Assembly (NCBI GenBank): GCA_905195005.1
Contig: CAJJUC010000071.1
Location: 1-11,570 of the forward strand
Reading direction: 5' to 3'
From: an uncultured Eubacteriales bacterium
GTDB taxonomy: Bacteria > Bacillota > Clostridia > UMGS1883
Length of the DNA stretch: 11,570 bases
Position 1 is the first letter of the stretch, and each line of letters begins with the position of its first letter. Under the pieces are notes generated by a model. That model made no database searches, was not told the origin of the DNA, and saw only the letters and a list, made by a program, of their open reading frames with translations. Of the stretch, positions 1-6,121 are shown in pieces. Made by a program: the position numbers and the translations under genes.

Positions 1-711
1 GTTGCTCTTTTCCGCGCGGAACGTCGGACCGAAGGTGTAAACGCCGCCGAGCGCCATTGCATGAGTTTCAACGTTAAGCTGACCGCTTACGGTAAGATTG
101 GTGGGTTTTCCGAAAAAGTCCTGCGAATAGTCAACCTTGCCGTCGGGCGTTTTCGGAAGATTATCGGGGTCAAGCGAGGTAACGCGGAACATTTCTCCCG
201 CGCCCTCACAGTCGCTCGATGTGATAATCGGGGTATGAACATAAACAAATCCGCGCTGATTAAAGAATGTGTGGATGGCATATGCCAAAATGCTTCTCAC
301 ACGGAAAACAGCCGAAAAGGTATTCGTTCTGGGGCGCAGATGCGCAATTGTTCTGAGATATTCATACGAATGGCGTTTTTTCTGAAGCGGATAATCGGGA
401 GTTGACGCACCCTCAACCCGGGCACTTTCCGCATTAAGCTCAAACGGCTGTTTTGCGTCGGGGGTCTGAACGGTTGTTCCCTCAAAATAAACCGAGCTGC
501 CGACATTGAGCGCCGCAATTTCGTCATAATTTTCAAGCTTATCCTTTTCAATAACGACCTGCAGGCACTCAAAAAAGCTGCCGTCGTTAATTGATACAAA
601 TCCGATTTTATTATTTGCGCGGATTGAACGAATCCATCCGGCAACGCGCACCTTTTCACCCTGCTGCAGCTCCGGTGTGCGATAGAGCTGTTTAATTGTT
701 GTTCTTTTCAT
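1..711 (-). CDS. asnS: Asparaginyl-tRNA synthetase, N-terminal half (runs off the left edge)
   Basis: Charges tRNA-Asn with asparagine in the cytoplasm (class IIb aminoacyl-tRNA synthetase). The frame is open for exactly 237 codons from the ATG at 711 to base 1, about half the usual length of roughly 465 residues. The first ~110 residues are the OB-fold anticodon-binding domain (GEKVRVAGWIRSIR, IGFVSINDGS). The catalytic core then begins (FFNQRGFVYIHTPIITSSDCEGAGEMF). The last visible residues, SGQLNVETHAMALGGVYTFG followed by PTFRAEKSN, enter class II motif 2 and are diagnostic of AsnS rather than AspRS. The start is supported by an SD (AGAGGTG) 8 bases upstream. It lies 21 bases downstream of the epimerase gene with no promoter visible in the gap, so it is probably co-transcribed. 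Confidence 0.95.
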   Translation of the reverse strand, partial: MKRTTIKQLYRTPELQQGEKVRVAGWIRSIRANNKIGFVSINDGSFFECLQVVIEKDKLENYDEIAALNVGSSVYFEGTTVQTPDAKQPFELNAESARVEGASTPDYPLQKKRHSYEYLRTIAHLRPRTNTFSAVFRVRSILAYAIHTFFNQRGFVYVHTPIITSSDCEGAGEMFRVTSLDPDNLPKTPDGKVDYSQDFFGKPTNLTVSGQLNVETHAMALGGVYTFGPTFRAEKSN

Positions 712-732
712 AATTTCAGCACCTCTCATGTG

Positions 733-1593
733 TTATTTAACTATTGTCGCCGTATGCGTCATTGAAAACGTTTCGCCGCCGGCAAGCCTTGTGATGCCTT
801 CTTTTTCGTCAAAGCTGCCGTTAAAATCAATTCTGTCGGGGCAGCCGCTCCATGGCTCAAGGCAAACATATTTTCCGCCAAGCGCTTTCCATATGAGGAA
901 ATATTCAAAGCCCTGGAAATCAACGCGGATTTCGCGCCCGTCCACTCTGTTTACAAGGCGAACGCTTTTTGACTGCAAATGCTCGAAAACAAGCGCGTCG
1001 TTTGCAAAATATTCTTCATTCAGGTCAATGCGCCCGTTATCGGAAATGTGATTTTTTTCGTATGTGAGAAAGTTTCCGTCCAGCACTGTAGCATTCAGCG
1101 GTTCCTCTTTTTCGAAAATCACGCTGTAATTTTCGATTCCGTCCGGGCAGGCATATGCTTCGTGACCGCCGAACGAAAAGAAGATTTCACTGTCGGACGG
1201 ATTTTTAACGCTGTAAGTAATTTCAATGCTGTTATCGCAAAGTCTGAACGCTGCTCGCATTTCAAAATCAAAGGGATAATGCTTTTTTGTTTCATCATTT
1301 GAACGAAGCAGAAAAACAGCGCTGTCCTTTTCAGCTTTTTCACATTCAAAGCTCATAAGCTTTGCAAAGCCGTGCTTTTTAAGCTGATATTCTTTTTCTC
1401 CAAACTTCAGCGTGTCGTTTTTAAGTCCGCCGCAGATGGGGAACATAATCGGCGCGCGTCCGCTCCAGACCGATGGATCTCCGTTCCACTGGCGGTCGTT
1501 TCCGTCCTTATCCTTAATGCGCACGATTTCCGCACCGAGTGCGCTTATTTCAACTGTAAGAAAATCATTTCTAATTTCAATTGTTTTATCCAT
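733..1593 (-). CDS. Aldose 1-epimerase family protein (LacX/galactose-mutarotase-like)
   Basis: Predicted cytoplasmic sugar mutarotase-like enzyme of 286 residues, interconverting alpha and beta anomers of a sugar or sugar phosphate; the substrate cannot be read from sequence. It has the galactose-mutarotase beta-sandwich pattern: NGDPSVWSGRAPIMFPICGG near residues 37-56, HGFA (74-77), the conserved histidine in FSFGGHEAYACP (His144) and the likely catalytic glutamate in CLEPWSGCPD (Glu246). The start is placed at the internal ATG at 1593 because the SD AGAGGTG sits 6 bases before it. An ATG 18 bases further upstream would lie upstream of that SD and has no SD of its own. It belongs to the group of short (~290 aa) members rather than GalM itself (~345 aa). 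Only 21 bases separate it from asnS. A terminator-like hairpin precedes it, so read-through or an unseen promoter is needed to express it. Confidence 0.87.
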   Translation of the reverse strand: MDKTIEIRNDFLTVEISALGAEIVRIKDKDGNDRQWNGDPSVWSGRAPIMFPICGGLKNDTLKFGEKEYQLKKHGFAKLMSFECEKAEKDSAVFLLRSNDETKKHYPFDFEMRAAFRLCDNSIEITYSVKNPSDSEIFFSFGGHEAYACPDGIENYSVIFEKEEPLNATVLDGNFLTYEKNHISDNGRIDLNEEYFANDALVFEHLQSKSVRLVNRVDGREIRVDFQGFEYFLIWKALGGKYVCLEPWSGCPDRIDFNGSFDEKEGITRLAGGETFSMTHTATIVK

Positions 1594-1618
1594 ATGCCAC
1601 ACCTCTTTCAATATAACT

Positions 1619-1657
1619 AAAAACTGTCACGCTCCGCAGTAAATCGAAGCGTGACAG
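1619..1657 (-). terminator. Intrinsic terminator or attenuator between the zinc-ribbon gene and the epimerase gene
   Basis: On the minus strand a perfect 10-bp stem (CTGTCACGCT at 1657-1648, AGCGTGACAG at 1633-1624) is followed at once by five T's (1623-1619). The loop is 14 bases and contains TACTGCGG, which matches the complement of a segment just upstream of the stem (1666-1659). The T-tract ends about ten bases before the SD of the epimerase gene, leaving no room for an independent promoter. It should therefore act as a partial or controllable terminator. Confidence 0.75.
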
Positions 1658-1659
1658 CT

Positions 1660-1686
1660 ACTGCGGAAAAGCTTACTCTCCGCAGT
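1660..1686 (-). promoter_or_regulatory. Hairpin spanning the stop codon, competing with the terminator loop
   Basis: ACTGCGGA (1686-1679, inside the last codons of the zinc-ribbon gene) pairs perfectly with TCCGCAGT (1667-1660) around an 11-base loop that contains the stop codon. The downstream arm can instead pair with TACTGCGG in the loop of the following terminator hairpin (1641-1634), giving an H-type pseudoknot. A ribosome finishing the zinc-ribbon gene would block the first pairing and free that arm. Seen: the complementarity. Inferred: any regulatory role. Confidence 0.5.
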
Positions 1687-2086
1687 TATGGTCACAATTA
1701 TCGCAATCGTCAAATTCAAGCTGAATTTCCTCATTGCAAGAGGGGCAAACGATTGTATCCTCACACTCATCGAGAAGGTCGGGATCAAGATAAATCATGT
1801 CATGGCAATGGGGGCACTCTATTCCGAATTCCTCATCGTCATCGTCATCCTCATCATCGTAATCCTCGTAAAAATCGTCCTCAACAGCTGCAAGATCTTC
1901 ATCGACTTCATCAATCTGATCCTGCATGTCCTCCTGAACCTCAACGATTTCGTAAATCTCATCAGCCATGTCGGAAAGAGCCTCAACGATTGCCTTAAGG
2001 AGCTTGCCCTCCTTGGTTGTTTCGTCAATGTCAAGACCTTCGGCAAGACCTCTGATATAAGACATTTTCTCTGTAAGATAGCTCAT
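1673..2086 (-). CDS. CD1247-type acidic zinc-ribbon protein
   Basis: Cytoplasmic protein of 137 residues of unknown function, resembling the CD1247 N-terminal-domain proteins of Clostridia. Residues 1-65 are a helical domain (MSYLTEKMSYIRGLAEGLDI, then alternating charged helices). Residues 66-90 are an extremely acidic linker rich in Asp/Glu. Residues 91-117 form a likely zinc ribbon with two CPxC pairs (Cys91/Cys94 and Cys114/Cys117). A cysteine-rich tail follows (Cys128, Cys131, Cys135). A start at 2086 is supported by the SD AGGGAGG 7 bases upstream. It lies 14 bases downstream of efp, so the two are co-transcribed; this pairing suggests a link to translation or envelope housekeeping, but no activity is known to me. 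The family name is from memory of the pattern and would need a domain search. Confidence 0.75.
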   Translation of the reverse strand: MSYLTEKMSYIRGLAEGLDIDETTKEGKLLKAIVEALSDMADEIYEIVEVQEDMQDQIDEVDEDLAAVEDDFYEDYDDEDDDDDEEFGIECPHCHDMIYLDPDLLDECEDTIVCPSCNEEIQLEFDDCDNCDHNCGE

Positions 2087-2100
2087 TTTTAAACCTCCCT

Positions 2101-2661
2101 TTAGTTTGCGCGGCCCATATATTCACCGGTACGCGTATCGATTTTAATTGTTTCTCCGTTGTCAATGAACAGCGGAACCATAACAACAGCGCCCGTTTCA
2201 AGAGTTGCGGGCTTCGTTGCGCCGGTTGCAGTGTTTCCGGCAAAGCCCGGCTCCGTCTCCGTGATTGTCAGTTCAACAAAGTTCGGCGGTTCAATACCGA
2301 AAATATTTCCCTTGTAGGAAAGGATTTTAACCTGCATGTTTTCCTTAACAAACTTAAGGGAATCACCGATCTGTTCCGCGCTTACGGGAAGCTGCTCATA
2401 TGTTTCGGGATCCATGAAATAGTAAAGGTCACCGTCGTTGTAAAGATACTCCATATCCTTGCGCTCGATATGCGCCTTGGGCATTTTATCCGTGGGGCTG
2501 AAGGTTTTTTCAACAACGCCGCCGTTGATAACATTCTTAATCTTGGTTCTTACAAACGCCGCGCCTTTTCCGGGCTTAACGTGCTGGAACTCAAGTATCT
2601 GATAAACGCTTCCGTCATATTCAAATGTTACTCCGTTTCTGAAATCTCCTGCTGATATCAT
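2101..2661 (-). CDS. efp: Elongation factor P
   Basis: Translation factor of 186 residues (full length for the family) that binds ribosomes stalled on polyproline stretches and promotes peptide-bond formation. The N-terminal KOW-like domain starts ISAGDFRNG. Its tip loop VKPGKGAAF puts lysine at position 32, the residue that is modified in Bacillus EF-P. The two OB domains follow; the last carries the conserved pattern TATGATKPATLETGAVVMVP near residues 144-163 and the C-terminal GETIKIDTRTGEYMGRA. An SD (AAAGGA) lies about 8 bases before the ATG. It is the first gene of a unit that continues into the zinc-ribbon gene. A sigma-A promoter lies 44 to 72 bases upstream. Whether this organism modifies Lys32 cannot be told from the window. 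Confidence 0.97.
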   Translation of the reverse strand: MISAGDFRNGVTFEYDGSVYQILEFQHVKPGKGAAFVRTKIKNVINGGVVEKTFSPTDKMPKAHIERKDMEYLYNDGDLYYFMDPETYEQLPVSAEQIGDSLKFVKENMQVKILSYKGNIFGIEPPNFVELTITETEPGFAGNTATGATKPATLETGAVVMVPLFIDNGETIKIDTRTGEYMGRAN

Positions 2662-2704
2662 CTTTTTCTATCCTTTCGTTAATAGTATTCCTCTGCTATA
2701 TTGT

Positions 2705-2733
2705 ATTTTACAACACATTGACGCAAATAGCAA
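2705..2733 (-). promoter_or_regulatory. Sigma-A promoter of efp
   Basis: Minus-strand -35 TTGCTA (2733-2728), 17-base spacer, -10 TAAAAT (2710-2705). Transcription would start near 2698, leaving a leader of about 35 bases before the efp ATG. A second -10-like hexamer, TACAAT, overlaps just downstream. Confidence 0.7.
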
Positions 2734-2758
2734 GCATTTTTTTGAAAACGCGCTAAAT

Positions 2759-4117
2759 TTACGCTTTTACGCCGAGGCGTTCCTCTATCAGTGCGGCAAG
2801 TGTGTGTGCGTCGGACGCAATTTCCTCCTGATTCTGCCCCTCAATCATAACGCGGACAAGCGGCTCCGTTCCGCTCGGACGGATAACAACGCGCCCCTGC
2901 CCGTTATATTTTGCGTTCAAACGGTTGATTTCATTCGTGATAATCTCATCTTCAACATAGGCAAAATCGCCGCTTTTTGCAACGCGCGCATTTTTAAGCA
3001 CCTGCGGATAAATTGTGATAACCTTTTTAAGCTCCTGAACGGTTTTTCCGCTCGTTCTTACTATCTGCGCAAGCTGAAGCGCCGTAACAAGTCCGTCACC
3101 TGTCGTATTATAGTTAAGGAAAATGATATGCCCCGACTGCTCTCCGCCGAGCACATATCCCTTATCAACCATTTCCTCAAGAACATATCTGTCACCGACT
3201 TTTGTGCGCGGAATTGCAATCTCCTCTCTTTCGCCCATTTTGAAAAGACCAAGATTGCTCATAATCGTTGCGACGAGCGTATTTTTGTCAAGCGTTCCGT
3301 TTTTCTTCATCTCAGAAGCGCAGATTGCCATTATCGCGTCGCCGTCGATAACCTCACCGTCGGAATCCACTGCAAGCACGCGGTCAGCGTCGCCGTCAAA
3401 GGCAAAACCGATGTCGCAGCGGTTGTTTTTCACAAACTCGCAAAGTCCCTCAATATGCGTTGAGCCGCAGCCGCGGTTGATATTTATTCCGTCGGGCGCA
3501 CTGTTTATAACATATATTTCGGCGCCGAGCGCTTTGAACGTTTGCGGCGCCGTTCTGCTTGAAGCGCCGTTTGCGCAGTCAAGTGCAATCTTCATTCCCG
3601 AAAAATCAACCCCAACGGTTGATTTTGCAAATTCAACATAGCGGTCAAGCAGCGTTTCGTTGCGCATGACCGTGCCGACGTCCGCACCTATCGGGCGCTC
3701 CGCAACAGGCTCGTCATTGAGTATTATATCCTCAATTTCTTCCTCTATTTCATCGCGCAGCTTATATCCTTCGGAATTAAAAAACTTGATTCCGTTAAAT
3801 TCCGCCGAATTGTGCGAAGCCGAAACCACAATCCCGGCGTCAAAGCCGAGCGTCCGCGTGAGGTATGCCACGGCAGGCGTCGGGATAACTCCGGCGCATG
3901 TAACATCCGCACCCATGGACATAATTCCGGCACACAGCGCCGCTTCAAGCATCGGACCGCTTCTGCGCGTATCCATTCCTATAAGAATTTTCGGTGTATG
4001 ACATGCCTCGCGTCCGAGAACATAAGCCCCTGCCTGTCCGATCTGAGCTGCAAGCTCGTAAGTAAGGTCACGGTTTGCAACTCCGCGCACACCGTCTGTT
4101 CCGAATAATCTACCCAT
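2759..4117 (-). CDS. glmM: Phosphoglucosamine mutase
   Basis: Converts glucosamine-6-phosphate to glucosamine-1-phosphate in the cytoplasm, the step leading to UDP-GlcNAc and peptidoglycan. It is 452 residues, a normal length. The N-terminus MGRLFGTDGVRGVAN is typical. The phosphoserine loop is VSASHN with catalytic Ser101. The magnesium-binding loop is DGDADR (241-246), the sugar-binding loop GGEQSGH (324-330) and the C-terminal phosphate-binding loop RPSGTEP (413-419). The residue after SASHN is serine where many homologues have proline. The ATG at 4117 has an SD (GGAGGAG) 8 bases upstream. The gene has its own extended -10 promoter just beyond the TIGR04086-type gene and may also receive read-through from it. 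efp follows after 97 bases with a separate promoter. Confidence 0.97.
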   Translation of the reverse strand: MGRLFGTDGVRGVANRDLTYELAAQIGQAGAYVLGREACHTPKILIGMDTRRSGPMLEAALCAGIMSMGADVTCAGVIPTPAVAYLTRTLGFDAGIVVSASHNSAEFNGIKFFNSEGYKLRDEIEEEIEDIILNDEPVAERPIGADVGTVMRNETLLDRYVEFAKSTVGVDFSGMKIALDCANGASSRTAPQTFKALGAEIYVINSAPDGININRGCGSTHIEGLCEFVKNNRCDIGFAFDGDADRVLAVDSDGEVIDGDAIMAICASEMKKNGTLDKNTLVATIMSNLGLFKMGEREEIAIPRTKVGDRYVLEEMVDKGYVLGGEQSGHIIFLNYNTTGDGLVTALQLAQIVRTSGKTVQELKKVITIYPQVLKNARVAKSGDFAYVEDEIITNEINRLNAKYNGQGRVVIRPSGTEPLVRVMIEGQNQEEIASDAHTLAALIEERLGVKA

Positions 4118-4160
4118 GTTTCAGTCTCCTCCGATTTAATCTATAGTATATTACAGTATC

Positions 4161-4189
4161 AGTATATCACATGCCAAACGGATTTTCAA
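4161..4189 (-). promoter_or_regulatory. Extended -10 sigma-A promoter of glmM
   Basis: Minus-strand -35 TTGAAA (4189-4184), exactly 17 bases, then TGA immediately before -10 TATACT (4166-4161). The TGn element makes it an extended -10 promoter. The expected start near 4154 gives a leader of about 37 bases. No operator-like repeat is obvious. Confidence 0.75.
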
Positions 4190-4213
4190 CATTAATTTAT
4201 TGCTGTTTCCGAT

Positions 4214-4603
4214 TTATCCTTTTTTACTGTTTATCCCGACAATTCCGCCGACTGCGCCGCACAGTGCAGCTATGCCGAGCTGACGGAGTATGTACGGATT
4301 CGCTGCCCGAGTTCCGTATATGCACATGCCGATTCCGCACAGCGCAGCAGTGTACACGAGCGCTGCGCAGCTCCCCGTGAGCCAGCCGCGTTTTTTTCCG
4401 CCGCGCGCACAAAGCAGCCCTGCCAGACATGCCGAAAAATACTTAGCTCCGCACTGAATTTTTTCCGCCGCGGTATCGCTTACCCCAACAAAGCCGAAAA
4501 TTGCCGAAAGCAGTGCGGCAAGAATTACGGTAACAAAAAAAGCCGTGACCCATCCTGACAGAAATCGCCCAATCGGAAAAGAATCGTTTGCAGCCGTTTT
4601 CAT
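4214..4603 (-). CDS. TIGR04086-type four-helix membrane protein
   Basis: Small integral membrane protein of 129 residues with four hydrophobic segments (about 17-38, 48-66, 74-95 and 108-124), separated by short loops including a basic stretch GGKKRG and ending in SKKG. Glycine, alanine and cysteine are abundant in the helices. Size, topology and position directly after yajC match the TIGR04086 family of Clostridia and Bacilli, whose function is not established. The start at 4603 has a very strong SD (GGAGGTG, 5 bases upstream). That SD forms the 3' arm of a perfect 12-bp hairpin in the 50-base gap after yajC, so translation may be restrained. glmM follows after 96 bases. A link to protein export is suggested only by neighbourhood. 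Confidence 0.72.
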   Translation of the reverse strand: MKTAANDSFPIGRFLSGWVTAFFVTVILAALLSAIFGFVGVSDTAAEKIQCGAKYFSACLAGLLCARGGKKRGWLTGSCAALVYTAALCGIGMCIYGTRAANPYILRQLGIAALCGAVGGIVGINSKKG

Positions 4604-4609
4604 AAAAAC

Positions 4610-4645
4610 ACCTCCGAATATTATTAATACATGATATTCGGAGGT
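4610..4645 (-). promoter_or_regulatory. Hairpin sequestering the SD of the TIGR04086-type gene
   Basis: ACCTCCGAATAT on the plus strand (4610-4621) and ATATTCGGAGGT (4634-4645) are perfect 12-base inverted repeats around a 12-base loop. In the minus-strand transcript the 3' arm holds GGAGGT, the SD of the gene starting at 4603. The next bases, GTTTTT, resemble a terminator tail and can extend the stem by A-U and G-U pairs with GAGAGT before it. It may act as a translation switch, a weak terminator, or both. Confidence 0.65.
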
Positions 4646-4653
4646 ACTCTCAA

Positions 4654-4971
4654 TTATTCGTGAACCGTAAGCACACGCGATATTGAATTTTTCTCAAGCT
4701 TGATTTTAACCCTGTCGGCGCCTGTTTCGATTGTTACGGAATCTTCCTTAATCGAAGCGACTTTTCCCATGATTCCGCCTGCCGTCACGATTTCATCGTT
4801 TACCTGAAGATTGTCAAGCATGTCAGCCATCTGACGCTGACGCTTTTTCTGCGGTCTGATAAGCAGGAAATAAAAGATTGCCACCATCACCGCAAGATAA
4901 ATAATCGTGAAGAGACCGCCGCCCGCTGCCTGGGGCTGCTCCGCAGCCTTTGCTGCATAAGCTGTTAACAT
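4654..4971 (-). CDS. yajC: Preprotein translocase accessory subunit YajC
   Basis: Single-pass membrane protein that associates with SecDF at the Sec translocon; 105 residues. After a short Ala/Gly-rich N-terminus comes one transmembrane helix (about residues 20-40, FTIIYLAVMVAIFYFLLIRP). The family signature RPQKKRQRQMADML follows, and then a small beta domain with VNDEIVTAGGIMGKV. The start is set at the internal ATG at 4971 because the only SD-like sequence (AAAGGA) abuts the upstream ATG at 4980 with no spacing but lies 8 bases from this one. It begins 15 bases after the anchored-protein gene and is surely co-transcribed with it. secD and secF are not in the window. Confidence 0.94.
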   Translation of the reverse strand: MLTAYAAKAAEQPQAAGGGLFTIIYLAVMVAIFYFLLIRPQKKRQRQMADMLDNLQVNDEIVTAGGIMGKVASIKEDSVTIETGADRVKIKLEKNSISRVLTVHE

Positions 4972-4986
4972 AACATTCATCCTTTC

Positions 4987-5589
4987 TTACATTTTGTACT
5001 TGTCTCTGCTGTTAATGATATATCCGCTGATATTCATTGCATTTTTCATTTTGCCGGTTCTTTCGCCGTTCTCCGTTTTAACTCCGACTGCGATATAAAG
5101 CCCGTCGTTTTCAATCATGCCGAGGCGTTTTGCAAGGGAATTGTCCTTAAGCGAAACGGCGTACAGCCTGCCGTCCGAATCCTCAAGATACTCATTTTTT
5201 TCGTTTGACGGAATATATACCGAAGCGTCCTCAAAAACCGACTTATCCTTGATTTGTTCAAACGCCTGCTTATCGGCAATATACGCGTCGTATTCCCCCG
5301 ATGCAATACATTCCTCAAGCCTTTTAAGAACATCGCCCTCACTTTTTTCGGCAAATGCCTTAACATCGGCAACACGCGAGCTGTCATGGTTAACGTCCTT
5401 TAAAAGCAGCTCAAGCTCCGGTTTTGCATCCTTGAAATACTGCGTGTTCATATACTTTGTGCTGACGAAAACAAAGCTCAGATCCGATTCTTTATCCGAT
5501 GTCACGCTGTTATAAATCACAAGACTGCACACAATAACAACAATCGCAATAATTATATGCCACTTATAATATCCCAGCCTCGTCTCCAC
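4987..5589 (-). CDS. Membrane-anchored extracytoplasmic protein of unknown function
   Basis: I do not recognise this 200-residue protein. It has a short basic N-terminus (METRLGYYKWH), one uncleaved-looking hydrophobic helix (about 11-27, rich in Ile/Val) and then a soluble domain of about 170 residues that should face outside. The soluble part alternates helices and strands (ASGEYDAYIADKQAFEQI, GRLYAVSLKDNSLAKRLGMI, GLYIAVGVKTENGER). This faintly recalls substrate-binding-protein folds, without enough similarity to assign one. The start is a GTG at 5589; a modest SD (GGTGA) lies 6 bases upstream. It is the first gene of the yajC unit, behind a near-consensus promoter, so it should be well expressed. 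Its position suggests envelope or export function, but this is only contextual. Confidence 0.7.
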   Translation of the reverse strand: METRLGYYKWHIIIAIVVIVCSLVIYNSVTSDKESDLSFVFVSTKYMNTQYFKDAKPELELLLKDVNHDSSRVADVKAFAEKSEGDVLKRLEECIASGEYDAYIADKQAFEQIKDKSVFEDASVYIPSNEKNEYLEDSDGRLYAVSLKDNSLAKRLGMIENDGLYIAVGVKTENGERTGKMKNAMNISGYIINSRDKYKM

Positions 5590-5622
5590 CGAATATCACC
5601 GTCCGTCAAACAGAATGATATT

Positions 5623-5651
5623 ATTATATAATATATTTCCTCACTTGGCAA
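5623..5651 (-). promoter_or_regulatory. Near-consensus sigma-A promoter of the yajC operon
   Basis: Minus-strand -35 TTGCCA (5651-5646), 17-base spacer, perfect -10 TATAAT (5628-5623). The start should fall near 5616, about 27 bases before the GTG of the anchored-protein gene. It is the strongest promoter match in the window. Confidence 0.85.
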
Positions 5652-5726
5652 GCTTTTTTTTAGATTATTTACATTTTACATCTGCAGGCTTAAAAAAATT
5701 TGACATAGTGCAAAATATTAATTGGC

Positions 5727-5761
5727 AAAAATTGGGAATAACTGCTATCGGCTATTCCCAA
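5727..5761 (-). terminator. Intrinsic terminator
   Basis: On the minus strand TTGGGAATA (5761-5753) and TATTCCCAA (5740-5732) form a perfect 9-bp stem with a 12-base loop, followed directly by five T's (5731-5727). It sits about 20 bases downstream of the likely start of the small RNA candidate. No protein gene ends here. Confidence 0.75.
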
Positions 5762-5779
5762 ATCGAACAAACTCAAAGC
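5727..5779 (-). ncRNA. Candidate small RNA of about 50 nt
   Basis: The stretch from the expected start (about 5779, 6-7 bases after a perfect -10 TATAAT) to the end of a strong terminator would make an RNA of about 53 nt. Roughly 18 unpaired bases precede the terminator stem. It contains no SD-ATG pair. An upstream terminator-like hairpin (5820-5854) would insulate it. No known RNA family is recognised and the -35 box is poor, so this is a promoter/terminator-based guess. Confidence 0.35.
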
Positions 5780-5784
5780 CTTCA

Positions 5785-5793
5785 ATTATACCA
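5785..5793 (-). promoter_or_regulatory. Extended -10 promoter of the small RNA candidate
   Basis: TGG followed by a perfect TATAAT (hexamer at 5790-5785) on the minus strand. The region 17 bases further up (5813-5808) reads ATAAAA, a poor -35, so activity would depend on the extended -10 element. Confidence 0.45.
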
Positions 5794-5819
5794 CTCCGCA
5801 ACTACACTTTTATGGTACT

Positions 5820-5854
5820 AAAAAGAGGCAGCTTCGTGTTATAGAAATTGCCTC
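5820..5854 (-). terminator. Probable intrinsic terminator
   Basis: On the minus strand GAGGCA (5854-5849) pairs with TGCCTC (5830-5825). A further three pairs (TTC/GAA) are possible after a small internal loop, and five T's follow (5824-5820). The loop is long, so the stem is weaker than that of the two neighbouring terminators. Confidence 0.5.
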
Positions 5855-5987
5855 CGATTGCGCTGTTTAGTTTTTTATGCATAGGTTCAAATACGTCGGG
5901 ATAAACCTTTTATTTTCTCTGTTTTTTGCTTTCGTTATAGTTCGAATCTCTCAAAACACAGGCATATATCTCTGAGAATTGAGTGCG

Positions 5988-6017
5988 AAAAAGGGTTTGC
6001 GGAAATTCTGCAAACCC
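5988..6017 (-). terminator. Intrinsic terminator downstream of the truncated tRNA-Leu
   Basis: On the minus strand GGGTTTGC (6017-6010) and GCAAACCC (6000-5993) form a perfect 8-bp stem around nine bases, followed by five T's (5992-5988). It lies about 50 bases beyond the tRNA 3' end, the usual place for a tRNA terminator, and is probably the original terminator of that gene. Confidence 0.85.
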
Positions 6018-6069
6018 TCTTTGCAGCTGACCAAATCGACATTATATCTTTTTGGCTCTGCTTTTGTGC

Positions 6070-6121
6070 TGCCGATGGTGGGGGTCGAACCCACACGGTA
6101 TCGCTACCACGGGATTTTGAG
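6070..6121 (-). pseudogene. Truncated tRNA-Leu(CAA): 3' half only, likely attachment-site remnant
   Basis: Read on the minus strand, the sequence from 6121 gives the anticodon loop CTCAAAA (anticodon CAA, positions 34-36 at 6119-6117), then the 3' side of the anticodon stem TCCCG. A class II variable arm follows (GGTA-GCGA-TACC), then a perfect T arm (GTGGG-TTCGACC-CCCAC), the 3' acceptor strand CATCGGC and the discriminator A at 6070. No CCA is encoded. The long variable arm and CAA anticodon identify leucine. The 5' side is lost: upstream of the loop stands TGCT instead of the needed CGGGA, and no D arm or 5' acceptor strand GCCGATG follows. It cannot make a functional tRNA. A break at the anticodon loop with the 3' end and terminator kept is the pattern left at one end of an element that integrated into a tRNA gene. 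Confidence 0.87.

Larger units (their letters stand above)
5652..5987. other. Intergenic region without a protein gene, with two minus-strand terminators
   Basis: No reading frame here has a credible start, SD and length. On the minus strand it holds two T-tailed hairpins (5820-5854 and 5727-5761) and an extended -10 promoter between them. The stretch 5855-5987 shows only AT-rich sequence and weak repeats. It lies between the terminator of the truncated tRNA and the promoter of the yajC operon. Confidence 0.6.

Noticed and set aside
2804..3463. Plus-strand open frame of 219 codons
   Set aside because: It lies entirely antisense within glmM, whose protein is unmistakable; the opposite frame is open by chance of codon usage.
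4604..4653. A SCIFF-type six-cysteine peptide gene, often found near TIGR04086 and yajC in Clostridia
   Set aside because: The gap is 50 bases and holds only the hairpin; no cysteine-rich short frame is present there or beside yajC.
5699..5723. Plus-strand TTGACA at 5700-5705 as a promoter
   Set aside because: No acceptable -10 hexamer at 16-18 bases and no plus-strand gene downstream.
5802..5882. Minus-strand 26-codon reading frame starting MHKKLNSAIGG
   Set aside because: No SD before the ATG, and it runs through a terminator-like hairpin; no sign of coding beyond being open.
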